In this document: one piece after another, positions 47,331 through 59,647 of the stretch
Layout of the letters: every line of letters starts with the position of its first letter
Numbering within the stretch: position 1 is the first letter of the stretch
Assembly: GCA_032622095.1 (NCBI GenBank)
Contig: CP136066.1
Span: 45,666,911-45,730,910 of the forward strand
DNA: 64,000 nt
Source of the DNA: Siphonodentalium dalli
Lineage: Eukaryota > Mollusca > Scaphopoda > Gadilida > Siphonodentaliidae
Direction of reading: 5' to 3'
Notes under the pieces: model-generated
Database searches by the model: none
Seen by the model: the letters and a program-made list of their open reading frames with translations, nothing else
Told to the model about the DNA's origin: nothing
Translations under genes and position numbers: made by a program

Positions 47331-48264
47331 ATAATAGTCCAGAATTTGCGAAGCATTGTCGACTACAAATTTATTACTATAATGGACAAAATAAAGTCCC
47401 ATGCACTCTAAGCCGATCAATATGCAGAATGATTCGTCGCTTCTGTGGTGCGCGTGATAATCAAACAACAGTTGGTTAACCATTATTATGATATATGATC
47501 CCGAGACTCCGTGTGCATGTTAGCGCATTTACGTAATTTTTTTTTTTTTGTATAATTATGTTGCAGTCAATCTGTCAAACCAGTAATTTTGACCAAATGA
47601 CTAAAACTTCTGACTGAATTTTGGCGCCAAATGCCTAGTTAATACACATATATTAAAGATGGATTATCTATTTAAATAACAAATTTGAAATAGTTGCGTG
47701 GGTATAAAATAATAAATATGAACTGAAGACCCCTGTCCGGAAAAGGCTTCTATCAATTAATATTGATTTTATTTCGAATATTTTATTGGGACCGTTTATT
47801 TGTCTATTTTTAGAACAGACCATTCGGGTGATACCATATTGCGATAGAGAGCATTATGCTGTTCATATGGCTACGTACCGAACGTCAAATGTCCCAGATT
47901 GATTGGTTGTATTGTTTTATTCCATAGTTATAAGCGATACTGAGTATATTTAACGTTTATTTGTGACAAAATTACACCATAAAATTTCTGGTCTCTGGTA
48001 ACAGTAACCACTATTGTTCGTTAGCTAAACAACCACACCTTTTTATACCAGAAAATATTCGAAATAAAATGAATATTAATCAATAGAAACATTTCCGGAC
48101 AGTCGATTCAGATCTAATATTTTATACCACGGTAACTATATAATACATGTTTACAAAGAGACAATCCACCTTTAAGGATTAAGATATGCATTTTTTATGA
48201 AATTATATGTATTTAACATACAGTAACACAGAATACACAATGATATGCGGTAACTAATACATTT

Positions 48265-49215
48265 GTTTCAATAATTCGTAGTGACATCTACTGTTACAGA
48301 ACACATCTTTTATAGCAAAGAAATCGCTTGATCTTGCATCTCTTATATCCACCGCGATTACATGTTATGTTTTAAGCACACCAGAATGGCAGCAGATCGT
48401 ATATTATCCGTTTTCCACAGCTGATATTGCACCGAAAATGTTTCATTGATCTCCGCGTCCTCCACATGTCAACAGATGGAATGGGCACCGTCACATTGTC
48501 GCCCGGCACGTTTGGATCACATGGGGTAGCGATGAAGATGTGAAACCAATCATGGCTTCACCTACAAACAATGTTACATTATGGTGATTGTTTAATGCCT
48601 GCGTTCTAGCTAGAACTCTCACATATTTCGCACACCATAGTCCAGTCCGAGGTATCGTTATCACTCATCCATGCAACAAGCATGTCTTTCATGTCATAGT
48701 TTGCACGATCAATATATCATTGACTCTGTGGATGGCGAGATTTCCCATGCACTACCACAAGCTCTGACCAAAACTGCTTTAATTCAAACATTATTTTAGT
48801 AGTGACTTCTGAAAATGTGTGGCGCGCCGAACAGAAGAAATATATCCAAGTTGATACGCAAATTCACAAGCTCTTTTCGACGTCAACGGATACACCATTA
48901 TCCACTTAAAAGAACCATATGGTGGCAACTGCATGTCGATAAGGTCAACTAGGCCACGAGATAAAAACAATCTTTAGATAAGATTGGCCTGACGACCACA
49001 TCTTTGGTTGCAGGCCTAACACGTTTCCGCTAATCAACGCACACTGTCTTGAACAGTTCCACTGCGTCTCTGGTCATGTTTGAACATTTCTTCTGTAATT
49101 CCTTTAACATTCGATCATGACCGCCGTGGCCAGTGACATTGTGGATAATTGAGCACGTTCTATAACATCAAACGTCTCCTCAATATGAACAAAGTACAGT
49201 ATATTATTGCTAACT
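48265..49215 (-). pseudogene. SCAND3/KRAB-A-like retroelement integrase, decayed
   Basis: No long frame survives, but minus-strand translation across frames recovers a colinear protein. In order: HIEETFDVI; GHGGHDRMLKELQKK and TRDAVELFK (zinc-binding domain); KRVRPATKDVVVRPILSKD; LVDLIDMQ with GSFKWIMVY (first catalytic Asp region); PLTSKRACEFAYQL; FLLFGAPHTF; LKQFWSELVVVHGKSRHPQS; ANYDMKDMLVAWMSDNDTSD; GFTSSSLP; GDNVTVPIPSVD; and a Cys-rich tail ending CNSRCH (about 48270). This is the integrase family annotated in animals as SCAN-domain 3-like or KRAB-A-domain 2-like, derived from Gypsy-type retroelements. There are many frameshifts and stops. The block between GAPHTF and the helix before LKQFW is shortened, removing the second catalytic Asp. 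It is certainly non-functional as read. Confidence 0.82.
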
Positions 49216-52200
49216 GTTTACTGGGCTGCGTTGTTTTTCAATAAAACAATGAGCTTTAGTCATATGTATCATCTTCATTTGAAGTCATTGGACTGTTTTC
49301 CTGAAATTATAATTTCGCAGGCAATCTGTCAAATTTAGGTCTCTAAAATTCAGCCATTTGGCCAAATTATTTAACAATTGACCGGATTGTTGGGTATATT
49401 CCCACAACCTAAACACTGACTATGACTGGAGCACGCAGGAGGCGCTATTTATACTCTCCGCGCCCACGCAGAGAACGTTTTGTAAACTTATTGAGAACGT
49501 ACTAGCAACACAATGACAGCGACTTGGACGCACTAAGGACGTTTATAACTTAGATGAAACACAGTGAGAGCGCGTGAGGACGTGAGACTTGACAAAGTAG
49601 AACGTAATGTGTCGTAATAAGAGCGCAATAAAAACGCTTTGCGCAATGCAAGCACCGGCCTGATCGCAGCGGAGTGTGATAGGGGTTTTAAGCTTACTGC
49701 AGTCGCAGAGGACAAGATTGGTTTCTTACTGCGACCACGAGTAGCTTGTATGCATCCTTGCTACGTCAACGGGACGTTCGCGTCGCTGGCTTTTCGCTGC
49801 CATGGCGACAGTACTGTGCCCCGGTCAGAACGCCGAACCTCTGCGCCTGTTTTGTGCATGCACAAAACAAGCGCGGCGCTCTGGCACTCAGGGGCGATCA
49901 TGGGGACCCTCTCCCGTCCTAGCCAGTGTCAACTGCGTCACCAATCGGTTCTTGGATACCTTAATGCGTTTAGCTTGGCGCTTTGATAATTTTTCAGCAC
50001 AATGCAAGCGCCGGCCTGATCGCAGCGGAGTGTGACAGGGGTTTAAGATAAGTTAAGTTTTCATTGACAAATAACATGAAATACATGAGCATCAAATATC
50101 GCATAATTTTGTTTGTAACAAATAATACAAATTCTAACACCATAATTATGATATTTCAAATAGATATGTAATAGTTTCCGAGGCTTGCATCGGAGTCATG
50201 GTGGTGGCTATTGTTCATACCTAAACATTGAAAGCAATTAACGCGGTCATAAAGTTACATACTGCAACAATGAGACATCCGCGAATACACATCCGCGAAA
50301 ACCCGAAATATGTTATCCTGCGAGATTCGGCCTGATCAGCCTTACTACAATTTCCTAAAATAACTCGCATCGCGTGAAACCTGAAATGTGTTGTCCTGCC
50401 AGATATTCCCATCGCCCATCGCCCCACTGTCACGGCCAGATCAGCGCAGCAGCAAATACCCATAGGGCGTAACAAACTAGATGAAACGATATCTTGCACA
50501 CGGCGTGCGATGCGGGCGACATAGCAGAAAACGTTGTCGCAGAATTATATCGGTGTCCTAATCCGACAGCGTCGTGCCGCGCGTTTTAGTCTGCGTTTGT
50601 TCGGTAACACCCGCCGTTTTCAATGACGGTATAGAACGAAGACACTGGAGGCACAACAGTTTTCGGTCGGTGCATGTCAGTTTTGAACTGTGAGTGTTCA
50701 TCGTAGTTCATTATGCAGTGATTAAACAAATTAAACACAAATACGCGAATAACAATGAAACCATGACTTCAACAGAAATATATGAGTAACCACAGAAACG
50801 CAGTCGCCACAGCAAACGCCGTCGCCGCAGAAAACGCAGTTGGCACAGAAAACACGCGGCATGCTGTGCGTATCGCTCAATACGTGTGGCAAATTCCATG
50901 TGGAAGGGCATTAACTCGCTCTGCTGTTCTCATCGGCCTCATTGCCATTATATACGCGCCTGCTTTACGTTTCAAGTATACTACCATGTCGCAAATCAGA
51001 CGCATATAATAATTATATATAAATACCGCACCGGGAGCATAGCAGGTCAGTGGTCAATGGAGCGCGTTATAAGCCCCTGTTGTAAGTCTGATGGTCACCA
51101 CGAAGGCCAAGTGGTCTGTCAGCCATGCACGCATAGACACATAATATGAAGGTAATGAAGAAGAAGCAGAATGATGATGATTTCTCCCCCTGGTAAAGTG
51201 GTCATGTCAATGTGCACTGATGTTGGGGGACCTACTGAATCGCTTTGATGCTATTAGGGCAAATCTGGTAAAATGTATGCAAATGTATATATTTTCGTGA
51301 AGATAAGACATAATTCCACTTTTATACGGCAAAATTGAAACTCCACATCCAAGATAGCCGCCAAAATGGGCACCGGAAGTTGAAAATATGACGTTTTTTC
51401 ACTAATATCTTCTAGATCAGTTTATGCTGTTTGAAACTGGTTGAGAAACGACACGTTATATTGTATTTTTGTATATAAACTGATCATTGGAGCAATGAAA
51501 TGGGCAAACATTGGAGTCCTAGTCCCTTCCGATCCCTCAAAAAATCGAATTTACTGAACTCGGCATAAAATTTCACAAAATAAATCACATTTGGGATTCA
51601 GACACATTTCAACAAGAAATGAACAGAGCTTTGTAATGTAAGTGATGCATATCATTACCTATGAATATTCCAACTCATTGGAACCAATATTGTTACTTTG
51701 GCTCAAAATGGCTGCCAAAATGGCTGCCAACATATGGAAAATGATAGATATTGCCGCAGCGTGTCCTGCAATCGATTACAAGTTGTGGTTGATGAATACA
51801 ATGGGCTATTCTGCCTTCTATGCATTGAATACTAACATGTCTGATGCACCACGGTTAGTTGTTACTATTGTCACCACTGACATTACAAGATATATTGGAT
51901 TTTTCTCTCACCAACTTGACATAAAAACCGGCAAAAATTAACTTTTCATAGATATGTCTTGAATATTTCATACAGACACTGGCTTTTTCCCAAATGCTCG
52001 GATTAGCCAAGCACCGCGAAAATGACAACTGTAGAAAACATAACGGTACTTTTTCGTGACGACATCAGTTTGCCCTATCAACTTCATAGCAGTTCTGCAG
52101 GATCACCAACATCATAGCAGTTATGAAGACCACTAAATTCTTGACCAGGGATGTGTATACGTATTAATGCATGCCGTGTACGCTCCATTAGGTTTGCTAA

Positions 52201-52990
52201 AACGATTCCCATACTCCATAACTAGGAACTGTTGAAACATAAACATGTTCATGCGTTCATACTTTTATGCTACTTAACCGTTGTTTGATAATTCTCTATT
52301 ATACCCCTGGTAATGTGGATTTTCTATGATCGAAATGCGCAGTGGGGAGGGTCATTGTAACGCACATGGGGTTTCTTTACGACACATCGCCGTCAAACTC
52401 ACACCGCCAACGAAATTTCATCACGGTCAAAAACTCTACACAAATTCCACTGTCAGGCTATATGGTATACAATGTGATAGAGTGTTTCAATTAGTGCATG
52501 CGTGCACGCCAACTAAAATATATTCCATTTGGAGTAATCCCCTCAGATTCTTAGCTGAGATCCCTGCCAGTGTCCATGTCACCCCAAAATTGATATCTTT
52601 GTCCCTTTTATGAAAATGAAACGGCGTCCCTATCACGTTAACTTCCGGAAAAGTATTCCATCGACCTGCTATGCTGCATGACAAAGTGCGATGTACAATC
52701 CGGTCCAATATCCATGATTAAACGACTTACAGTAAATGGTTATAATGACAACTATAAAAAATAAGCAAATGTAATGTTTGAGACAGTGTAAATAGGCGCC
52801 TTGTGTGTTGTATAGTCCCAGACATATTCAAATAGCAACGCTCGGCATGTTTGGGAGACGTATATATGACATGCTACTGTGCCATATCTGCTATATATAA
52901 AAGTAAGGTCAACTGCGAAAATCCATATTGTTCTGACTGTACAAATAAATAAATAGTATAAATTAATAGACACAGAATGTTCGCAAATTA
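49216..52990. other. Non-coding, locally GC-richer segment
   Basis: 49400-50050 is GC-richer than its surroundings and carries a 356-bp-spaced direct repeat plus a hairpin. 50280-50420 has two related stretches (GAAAT(A/G)TGTT(A/G)TCCTGC) also echoed at about 38655. No coding family was found. Open frames at 49639-50035, 51642-51941 and 52326-52613 have no domain or splice support. Confidence 0.4.
49645..50048. repeat. Direct repeats of about 45 bp, 356 bp apart, flanking a hairpin
   Basis: AATGCAAGC(A/G)CCGGCCTGAT followed by CGCAGCGGAGTGTGA occurs at 49645 and 50001. Between them TTTTGTGCATGCACAAAA (49850-49867) is a perfect 18-bp palindrome. The flanked segment may be a short LTR-like or inserted unit. 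Confidence 0.65.
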
Positions 52991-52997
52991 TCCAGTA

Positions 52998-53090
52998 CCC
53001 CCCCCCCCACACACACACACACACACCCCCCTCACACACACACACCCTCACACACACCCTCACACCCCCCCCCCCCACACACACACACGA
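52998..53090. repeat. CA microsatellite with C-runs
   Basis: (CA)n tracts alternate with CCCCC runs. The minus-strand Gly/Val/Cys-rich frame across it is a by-product. Confidence 0.9.
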
Positions 53091-55220
53091 ATTATGTGTG
53101 ATAAAATACCTTTCCAAGATCAAATCGCTCTTTTATAACTTTTTGCTACATTTATACATGTTATTTATTATTACATTACTACACATTACTGGTCGCCATA
53201 AAACTGCGCTATAAATAAAATGGACAACAGTTCCTCCCTCGAATCTTATTTATGAATCAAGCGCACTCCCACCCTTTGTATTCAGCCCAGTAAGTACATA
53301 TTTGTAGTCTATCTTTGCAAATACTTAGACTTATAACTTGCTACATAGTGTACGTATAGTATACATAGTTTATCTTTGGAAATAACTCATGACCCCTCCT
53401 CTGTATTGTTATGAACGAATCGCAACTTTACATCACAATGTATCACTTCCAATATATAGTTTAACTCATAAATACATAGATCTGACTTGCGATGGATATG
53501 GTATACCTTATAAGATAGCCTTTCTGACCCTTTCTTCATATAGACACACACCATAAGTATATTGACGAGAGGTGCTGAACAAAAACTCCTGCCTTTAAGT
53601 GTATATGTGCGATGATGGGAAGACGGCCATTGTGCCACATCACCGCCCGGATTATGTGCATGTGTACACTGTATTTGTATTTCTATTTTCCACGGTTATT
53701 TCATAAATACTAGATGCATGTGTACATGCCTTATCCAATAAATTATTCATTCATTCACCATCAACACATGACTACCGCCTGGTCTACCAGTGATTGTCGC
53801 TACACAACAAAAGCTCCATCTGACATGTTATCCCGGTATCAGGGATGCCAACTTCTCCAAAAATGCTTGAAATTTCTAGTAAATTGAACGCTCCAAGTTC
53901 TCGATTTCTCAGTCCAGTGTGTCCGACGAAGGGGAACGCATTCCTCGGCGGCCACTCTGTGCCATACAAAGATCTGCTATAGATGACTCTTACATTAGAT
54001 TGTACTTTCACAACTATGTCGACTACCTTGTAATGGGATATTCTGCTGTGCAGAGTCGCGCATGCATTCCTTCCAGTGCCTTAAACGAGTTTCAGCAGAA
54101 AATTTGAGTTAAAAAAAACACACAATTCTTTCACAACACTCCCGCCTTCGAATATATTCGAACACTATCGCTTTCGTTAAAATACACTGGTAAAGTAACA
54201 CATTTCACGAACGATCCAATATTCGCGGTTTTACTTCTATGTCGAAATACTGAGGGAAAAAAATAAGTTATCATGCAGATGACTTGCATTGAGTTCTGTG
54301 AAAAACTGGTTAACTTTTTATGTTTGACGAATGTCACACTATATTGTAACACTCCGTGCTCCTAACTATTTCAGCATAAACAAACTTTTACTTCGAATAC
54401 TAAGGTACATATAGCATATCATTCAAGCGGTAGGGTGGTTGAGGGATAAAAATCCCATGTAAATGCAAAGTGACCATCTGGGATCCAACTTCAAGTTGGT
54501 AGCGGGTTATAATTAGTTCGCATGTGTGTATCACAGTAGCTTCTTCGCTAAGTACAAAATGTCAGTAAATTTGGACGAACTACACAGTTTATCAAGAAAA
54601 TAAGCATAATGTGTGTTGTTGGTTATTTGAAGAAGTGGGGCATCAAATATATGCTATATATATGTGCAATAACTAGGCATAGAACATTATATTACAATGC
54701 AATGACAACAGCCATAACATGTCAGTTTTCTTACATGCGTACTTTATAAATCTTATCGACACAAGTTTGCTCAATTTCCTGGTAGCCTCATTTTCCCGGA
54801 TGTTGGATCTATATAGGGTGTTCAATACCCGTTCCTCTCAAATGAAATAACATGAATTGTTGCTTGAAGTAGCTTGATCAACGAGCCAACTCAAAAGCTA
54901 CACAGCTTGGCTGCATATACCTGTATAATATAACCATTCATGAGTGTCGTGATGTATATAGCGTCATCTGGTCACTAATATGCACATATCATACTCAGAA
55001 CTGATGCAAAAGGTAAGCACAGCACACAACTAAGTGATATAATTCCAATATCTTAATGTTCCATAATCTATCTGTGATAAATATGATGATTGAAAAAAAT
55101 TTGCATCACACATTTTTCGAACCCACCCCCTCCCTGTGTCTGGACTTTATCTGCAGACACCCCCACCACCCCCCCCCCCCCACACACACCGTGCAAACGA
55201 CTAAATGTATTTATATTTGT

Positions 55221-55351
55221 TGAAGGTGGATGCGGGGTGGCATGCATACATCACAGAGTGGAACAACCGTCAACTTTTCCAGGTGGTGCAAGACCTCCAA
55301 TCTCGTCGACTGCTTTTCCACCGGCCACCACGACTCTGCTTCCAAGAGGTA
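55221..55351 (+). other. Possible exon, Cys/Pro/Thr-rich
   Basis: Bounded by an acceptor-like TATATTTGTTGAAG and a GTATAA donor-like sequence. It reads GGCGVACIHHRVEQPS, then a Pro/Ser/Thr-rich run (PPISSTAFPPATTTLLP), as found in extracellular stalks. No domain is recognised and the adjacent DNA is CA/C-rich, so this is weak. It may be linked to the stretch at 56113. Confidence 0.2.
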
Positions 55352-56112
55352 TAACATCTACACAGGAACACGCATTATTCACGGGTATGTATATAGTGCA
55401 TTTTAAGGCGCGTACACATGGAGCTGCAAGAAAATGTCAACATTGTCCCATGTCACTTATTTTATCAATGAGAAATATAATATGGAATGCGTGATTCTAG
55501 AGCATTTTGACAGCAATGTGGCACTGCTCAAGGGTGATTGTTAGAACTATTAATACTGCATTAAAGGTACCCATTCCGATTCGGTGGTCCCCTCATCATC
55601 AGATTCCAACAACAACAACATATATTCAAAAGACGCTTTAGTTAGCATAATCGATTACCAACAAATAATGCCAACCACTGTCAACTGTAGTATAAAATTT
55701 TCCAAAATGTTTTATATATCAACATTTTGTTCAACGAAATTTAGTATCAAGAGTATGTCGGTCGACTCGTCGAATATTTGCTAGGCCGCCAAATATTCTA
55801 GGCGGTGAAAAATAACAGATTTCAAAAATCGATATCTGGTAACTCTGAGCTTTGGTGGGTGGGTTCCTCGACTCGAATCCAATATGTTTTACCCCCGAAC
55901 CCAAAGAAATAATAATTTAGGAGCGTTAATTCGTATTATATCTCTTTATAAATGTAATACTCTATATAATTAATATGCGGTACACTTTGGAGAATTACTT
56001 TGCTACCTCAGTCGCTGAATATTTACACTTGAATGTCTTGTTTGTGAATGTCTCGGCTTTAGATCGTTGTTAACAGAATGACACTACCAGATATAATTGT
56101 TTCAAATTGAAC

Positions 56113-56392
56113 ACTGTCAGTCGTTTCAACTAAACGCTTTGGAAAATACCATTGAAAAAGCTCCAGCAGCCACAATAACGACTATAAGCCTGTTCAAGGA
56201 TTATTATCATGCATTGTCCAAGTCCGGGTTTGGGGATATAAGGGATGTGAGTGGGAGTTATCCAGGAGATAACCGTATGTTCGAGCATGAAAACAGTGAT
56301 GCTGGTGTATCTAAAACTGTAAGTTATCAGCTTTCGACCAATCAGAACAAGTGTTTCAGCGACAAATGTTCAGCTTGCATGGTTTACAATAG
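56113..56392 (+). other. Possible exon of unknown gene
   Basis: An open stretch follows an AG at 56111-56112 and is followed by GTATTA after AATAGAG. It reads FQLNALENTIEKAP, then LFKDYYHALSKSGFGDIRD, DNRMFEHENSDAG and NKCFSDKCSACM. The composition looks protein-like rather than repeat-derived, but no family is recognised and no partner exons are established. Confidence 0.25.
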
Positions 56393-57722
56393 AGGTATTA
56401 TCGTACTTAGCAAAATGTGTATATAGACCACAATAATGGGGTACTGTACGCCATTTTCAATAAATTCCCGATAATAACAACAATCTAATATCAATAATAT
56501 ATAGAAAAATAAATAATTTGAGTCGAAGTTGTCTTCTGTAAACATTTATGGCTCGAGTCGTAAATTAAATTACGAATTTCCTGTAGAAGACGTAATTCGA
56601 TCTGGTATATTTAGTTCCAGCCGAATAACATAATCAAAGGTGCACGTCCGATTTGACACGGAATTAGTAAAAAGAATGGTACTATGTGACAATCATGAAA
56701 ATCAACAAAAACATCCATTAGTTGCATGCAAAAGATCATAATTTATAGCATTCTATATGGACGCTCTATATTGAAGATGAATATTGGAATTTGTACTCAC
56801 CTGGCCAAAATTCGAAACCTAAAACGTGCCTCTTTTGGAAGCCAATTTATGACCTCCAAGTCATGTATATTGGCTGATTGGCACGATCGAATAATGATTC
56901 TGATATAAAAAAAAAACGTACCAATGACCGGACCCATCAGTCCATTAACAGGAGGTTGTTGGTATATATGTTACTCAGCTACTCACAGTGTGGGCTGGAT
57001 CGATAGATATATCAAAATGAGGGGTTTTTTCTTATGGAATAATAGAAAGAAATTGATTGAAAATGGATTTAGTATAGCGGAACGAATTATAGATCGGTAT
57101 AGACGATAGTGTGAGGTGGCATATCAAACGTTTGGGTGAGTCTGATATGCAGTATAGGGAGGGGAGATGGGGGTGTAAATGATAAGCTATTGCTTTTAAT
57201 TTATACACTAATTTTGTGTTCTGACCTGGCAGTTTTGCATCCGAGCCGACACCACTATCATTTGGATTTGTATGAATATCTAATAACATCAACATTAATA
57301 TTTCTGAAAGTACTCCTGATGGTGAACATCAATGGTCGGGATGGTCCATATCAAATTTGATAAACCATGGCGCTGAGATATATGCACGACCCGACAGAGA
57401 ACCACTATTTGCATATATATAAAGAAGGATGAATCTGTAACTGAATAGAAGGCTAAAAACGTCATTGTGCTCCTTCGAAGAAGTCCCAATGGCGAACTTC
57501 TATACCAAACGTCATTCCGATCAGAAACCCTCGGCTCAGATATATATGTCCAGACGGACGGACGGACGGACGCACAAATTAACAGACCGACCGGTAGTCT
57601 GACGACGTCAGTCAAGTATACCCCACCCCCTCTTCGAAAAGTGTGATTATATCAATCACATATATATATAAGCTTACAATGTGCTTCACTAAAATTTAGA
57701 TAAAAGGAAGAATGTCGGTCTT

Positions 57723-57730
57723 TATATAAA
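57723..57730 (+). promoter_or_regulatory. TATA-box candidate upstream of the TLR-like gene
   Basis: TATATAAA occurs about 640 bp upstream of the first recognisable TLR codons. If used, transcription would start near 57755 and an intron could end at the acceptor TTGCCTATATTAG (58350-58362). This fits the lack of an in-frame ATG at the start of the coding block. Confidence 0.25.
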
Positions 57731-58921
57731 TACCAGTGAAACCGGTCCGCGCCAGTTCTGTTATACAGGAGCGTGGAATGCGTATCCTTCTTTAGTGTAA
57801 ACAATATTTATTTAAACAACAACAGAACATCCCTTAACAATTTATACATGCGCAAATGCAGTAGTTGAAATGAGATAGGATAACAAGTTGTGTGGCTTTT
57901 ATGTATCCTCTCCTCAGTCATGCCTTTAGTCACGTCATGTTTACATAACTTCACTGTGCAAATGAAATGAACCGACATGCTTATATAAAATTAATTCAAT
58001 CTGTAACATGTTGGATGATTCCCTATATTGATTATTTGTTTAATTTATCGCATATATTTTCCTTGAATTCGGCACCCATAGAGTAAACCATTCACGGATG
58101 TGATATCCACACTGTTACGGGATAATTATTGGACGTAACGGATACAAGTAATTGGTGTGAGGGAGCAAAGAACATTGTGAATTCAAGTAAAGTAGTTACC
58201 CTGGATAACTAAATGGTGATTGACTTCGTTTTGTTAAAACTTGGCGTTAGACGCGTATACAGCAGAGCCTGTTACCACAGTTACCAGGTGACGGCTTCAA
58301 TAATAGTACTGCAGTATCGATGGAATTCAAACCTAGCTATCCAGGGGCTTTGCCTATATTAGGAATGTGTTGTTCATTGTTGTCGTGTTGTTGGTCTTTT
58401 CGGAACAAGGGCTGATGTTTTGTCCCGAATCGTGCACGTGCGTTCACATTTCCTGGAAATTAACAATCCGTTGCTTTGAAGCAGGCTCCATCGACGCTAT
58501 CGTGGTTCCCGATGGAGTGGAAAATGTGGAACTGTATTGTTCTTATAGCAGGGGAAACATCAACAATTTGTTAAGTCATCCTTCCTGGAAATTTATGAAG
58601 TCTTTAGGAATATATGCTGGCGGTTTCGCAACCAACAACGCTACATTTCGGAACCTCATCAACGTAGAGTATTTATAAATCACCGGCCTTAATCCGATTT
58701 ATTGGGATTTCGGTTGTTTTACACATTTCAACAGATTGAAGTCTCTCAACATCAGTAACAATTATTACCTGACATTTAACGCTGTCACGGTAATTTTGAA
58801 GAAACTCAACACACCTCTGAATCATTTAAATTTGAGCATGATCAATCATTGGACAAACAGCGATATCACGATAATTGGAGAGGAGTTTGTGCGAACGTTA
58901 ATCAGGATGAAACTAAAAGTG

Positions 58922-59647
58922 ATAGACATGTCTTACACCGGCTCAATGTTATTGATAGACATGTCTTACACCGGCTCACTGTTATTGATAGACATGTCTT
59001 ACACCGGCTCACTGTTATTGATAGACATGTCTTACATCGACTCACTGTTATTGATAGACATGTCTTACACCGGCTCACTGTTATTGATAGACATGTCTTA
59101 CACCGGCTCACTGTTATTGATAGACATGTCTTACACCGGCTCACTGTTATTGATAGACATGTCTTACACCGGCTCACTGTTATTGATAGACATGTCTTAC
59201 ACCGGCTCACTGTTATTGATAGACATGTCTTACATCGGCTCACTGTTATTGATAGACATGTCTTACATCGACTCACTGTTATTGATAGACATGTCTTACA
59301 CCGGCTCACTGTTATTGATAGACATGTCTTACATCGACTCACTGTTATTGATAGACATGTCTTACATCGGCTCACTGTTATTGATAGACATGTCTTACAT
59401 CGACTCACTGTTATTAATAGACATGTCTTACACCGACTCACTGTTATTGATAGACATGTCTTACATCGGCTCACTGTTATTGATAGACATGTCTTACATC
59501 GACTCACTGTTATTGATAGACATGTCTTACATCGGCTCACTGTTATTGATAGACATGTCTTACATCGGCTCACTGTTATTGATAGACATGTCTTACATCG
59601 GCTCACTGTTATTGATAGACATGTCTTTCACCGACTCACTGTTATTG
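58922..59647 (+). repeat. 22 tandem copies of a 33-bp LRR-core unit
   Basis: Each 33-bp unit encodes IDMSYTGSLLL or a variant and stays in the TLR frame. With the preceding leucine, the unit equals the 11-residue conserved segment of a leucine-rich repeat (L-x-x-L-x-L-x-x-N-x-L type) without the variable segment. The single-copy flanks MKLKV and RRTDWRI show where the ancestral LRR was. The variants are TG (9 copies), ID (5), IG (6) and TD (2), plus M for L in the first copy, F for Y in the last, and one synonymous change near 59415. Other frames, including one on the minus strand, also lack stops through the array. Confidence 0.97.

Larger units (their letters stand above)
53091..57722. other. 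Mostly non-coding, two possible exon-like stretches
   Basis: 53640-53760 ends with AATAAATTATTCATTCATTC, resembling a CR1/L2-type LINE 3' tail. 55140-55190 is C/CA-rich. Exon-like stretches lie near 55221-55351 and 56113-56392 (annotated separately). 57553-57572 is a GACG repeat. No other gene is recognised. Confidence 0.4.

Noticed and set aside
49639-50035. Overlapping open frames in a GC-richer segment
   Set aside because: Two frames are open over the same GC-rich DNA and both contain the direct repeat and hairpin. No family motif was seen.
51642-51941. Open frame with repeated MAAKMAA start
   Set aside because: It rests on an AAAATGGCTGCC duplication, and no domain or splice context was found.
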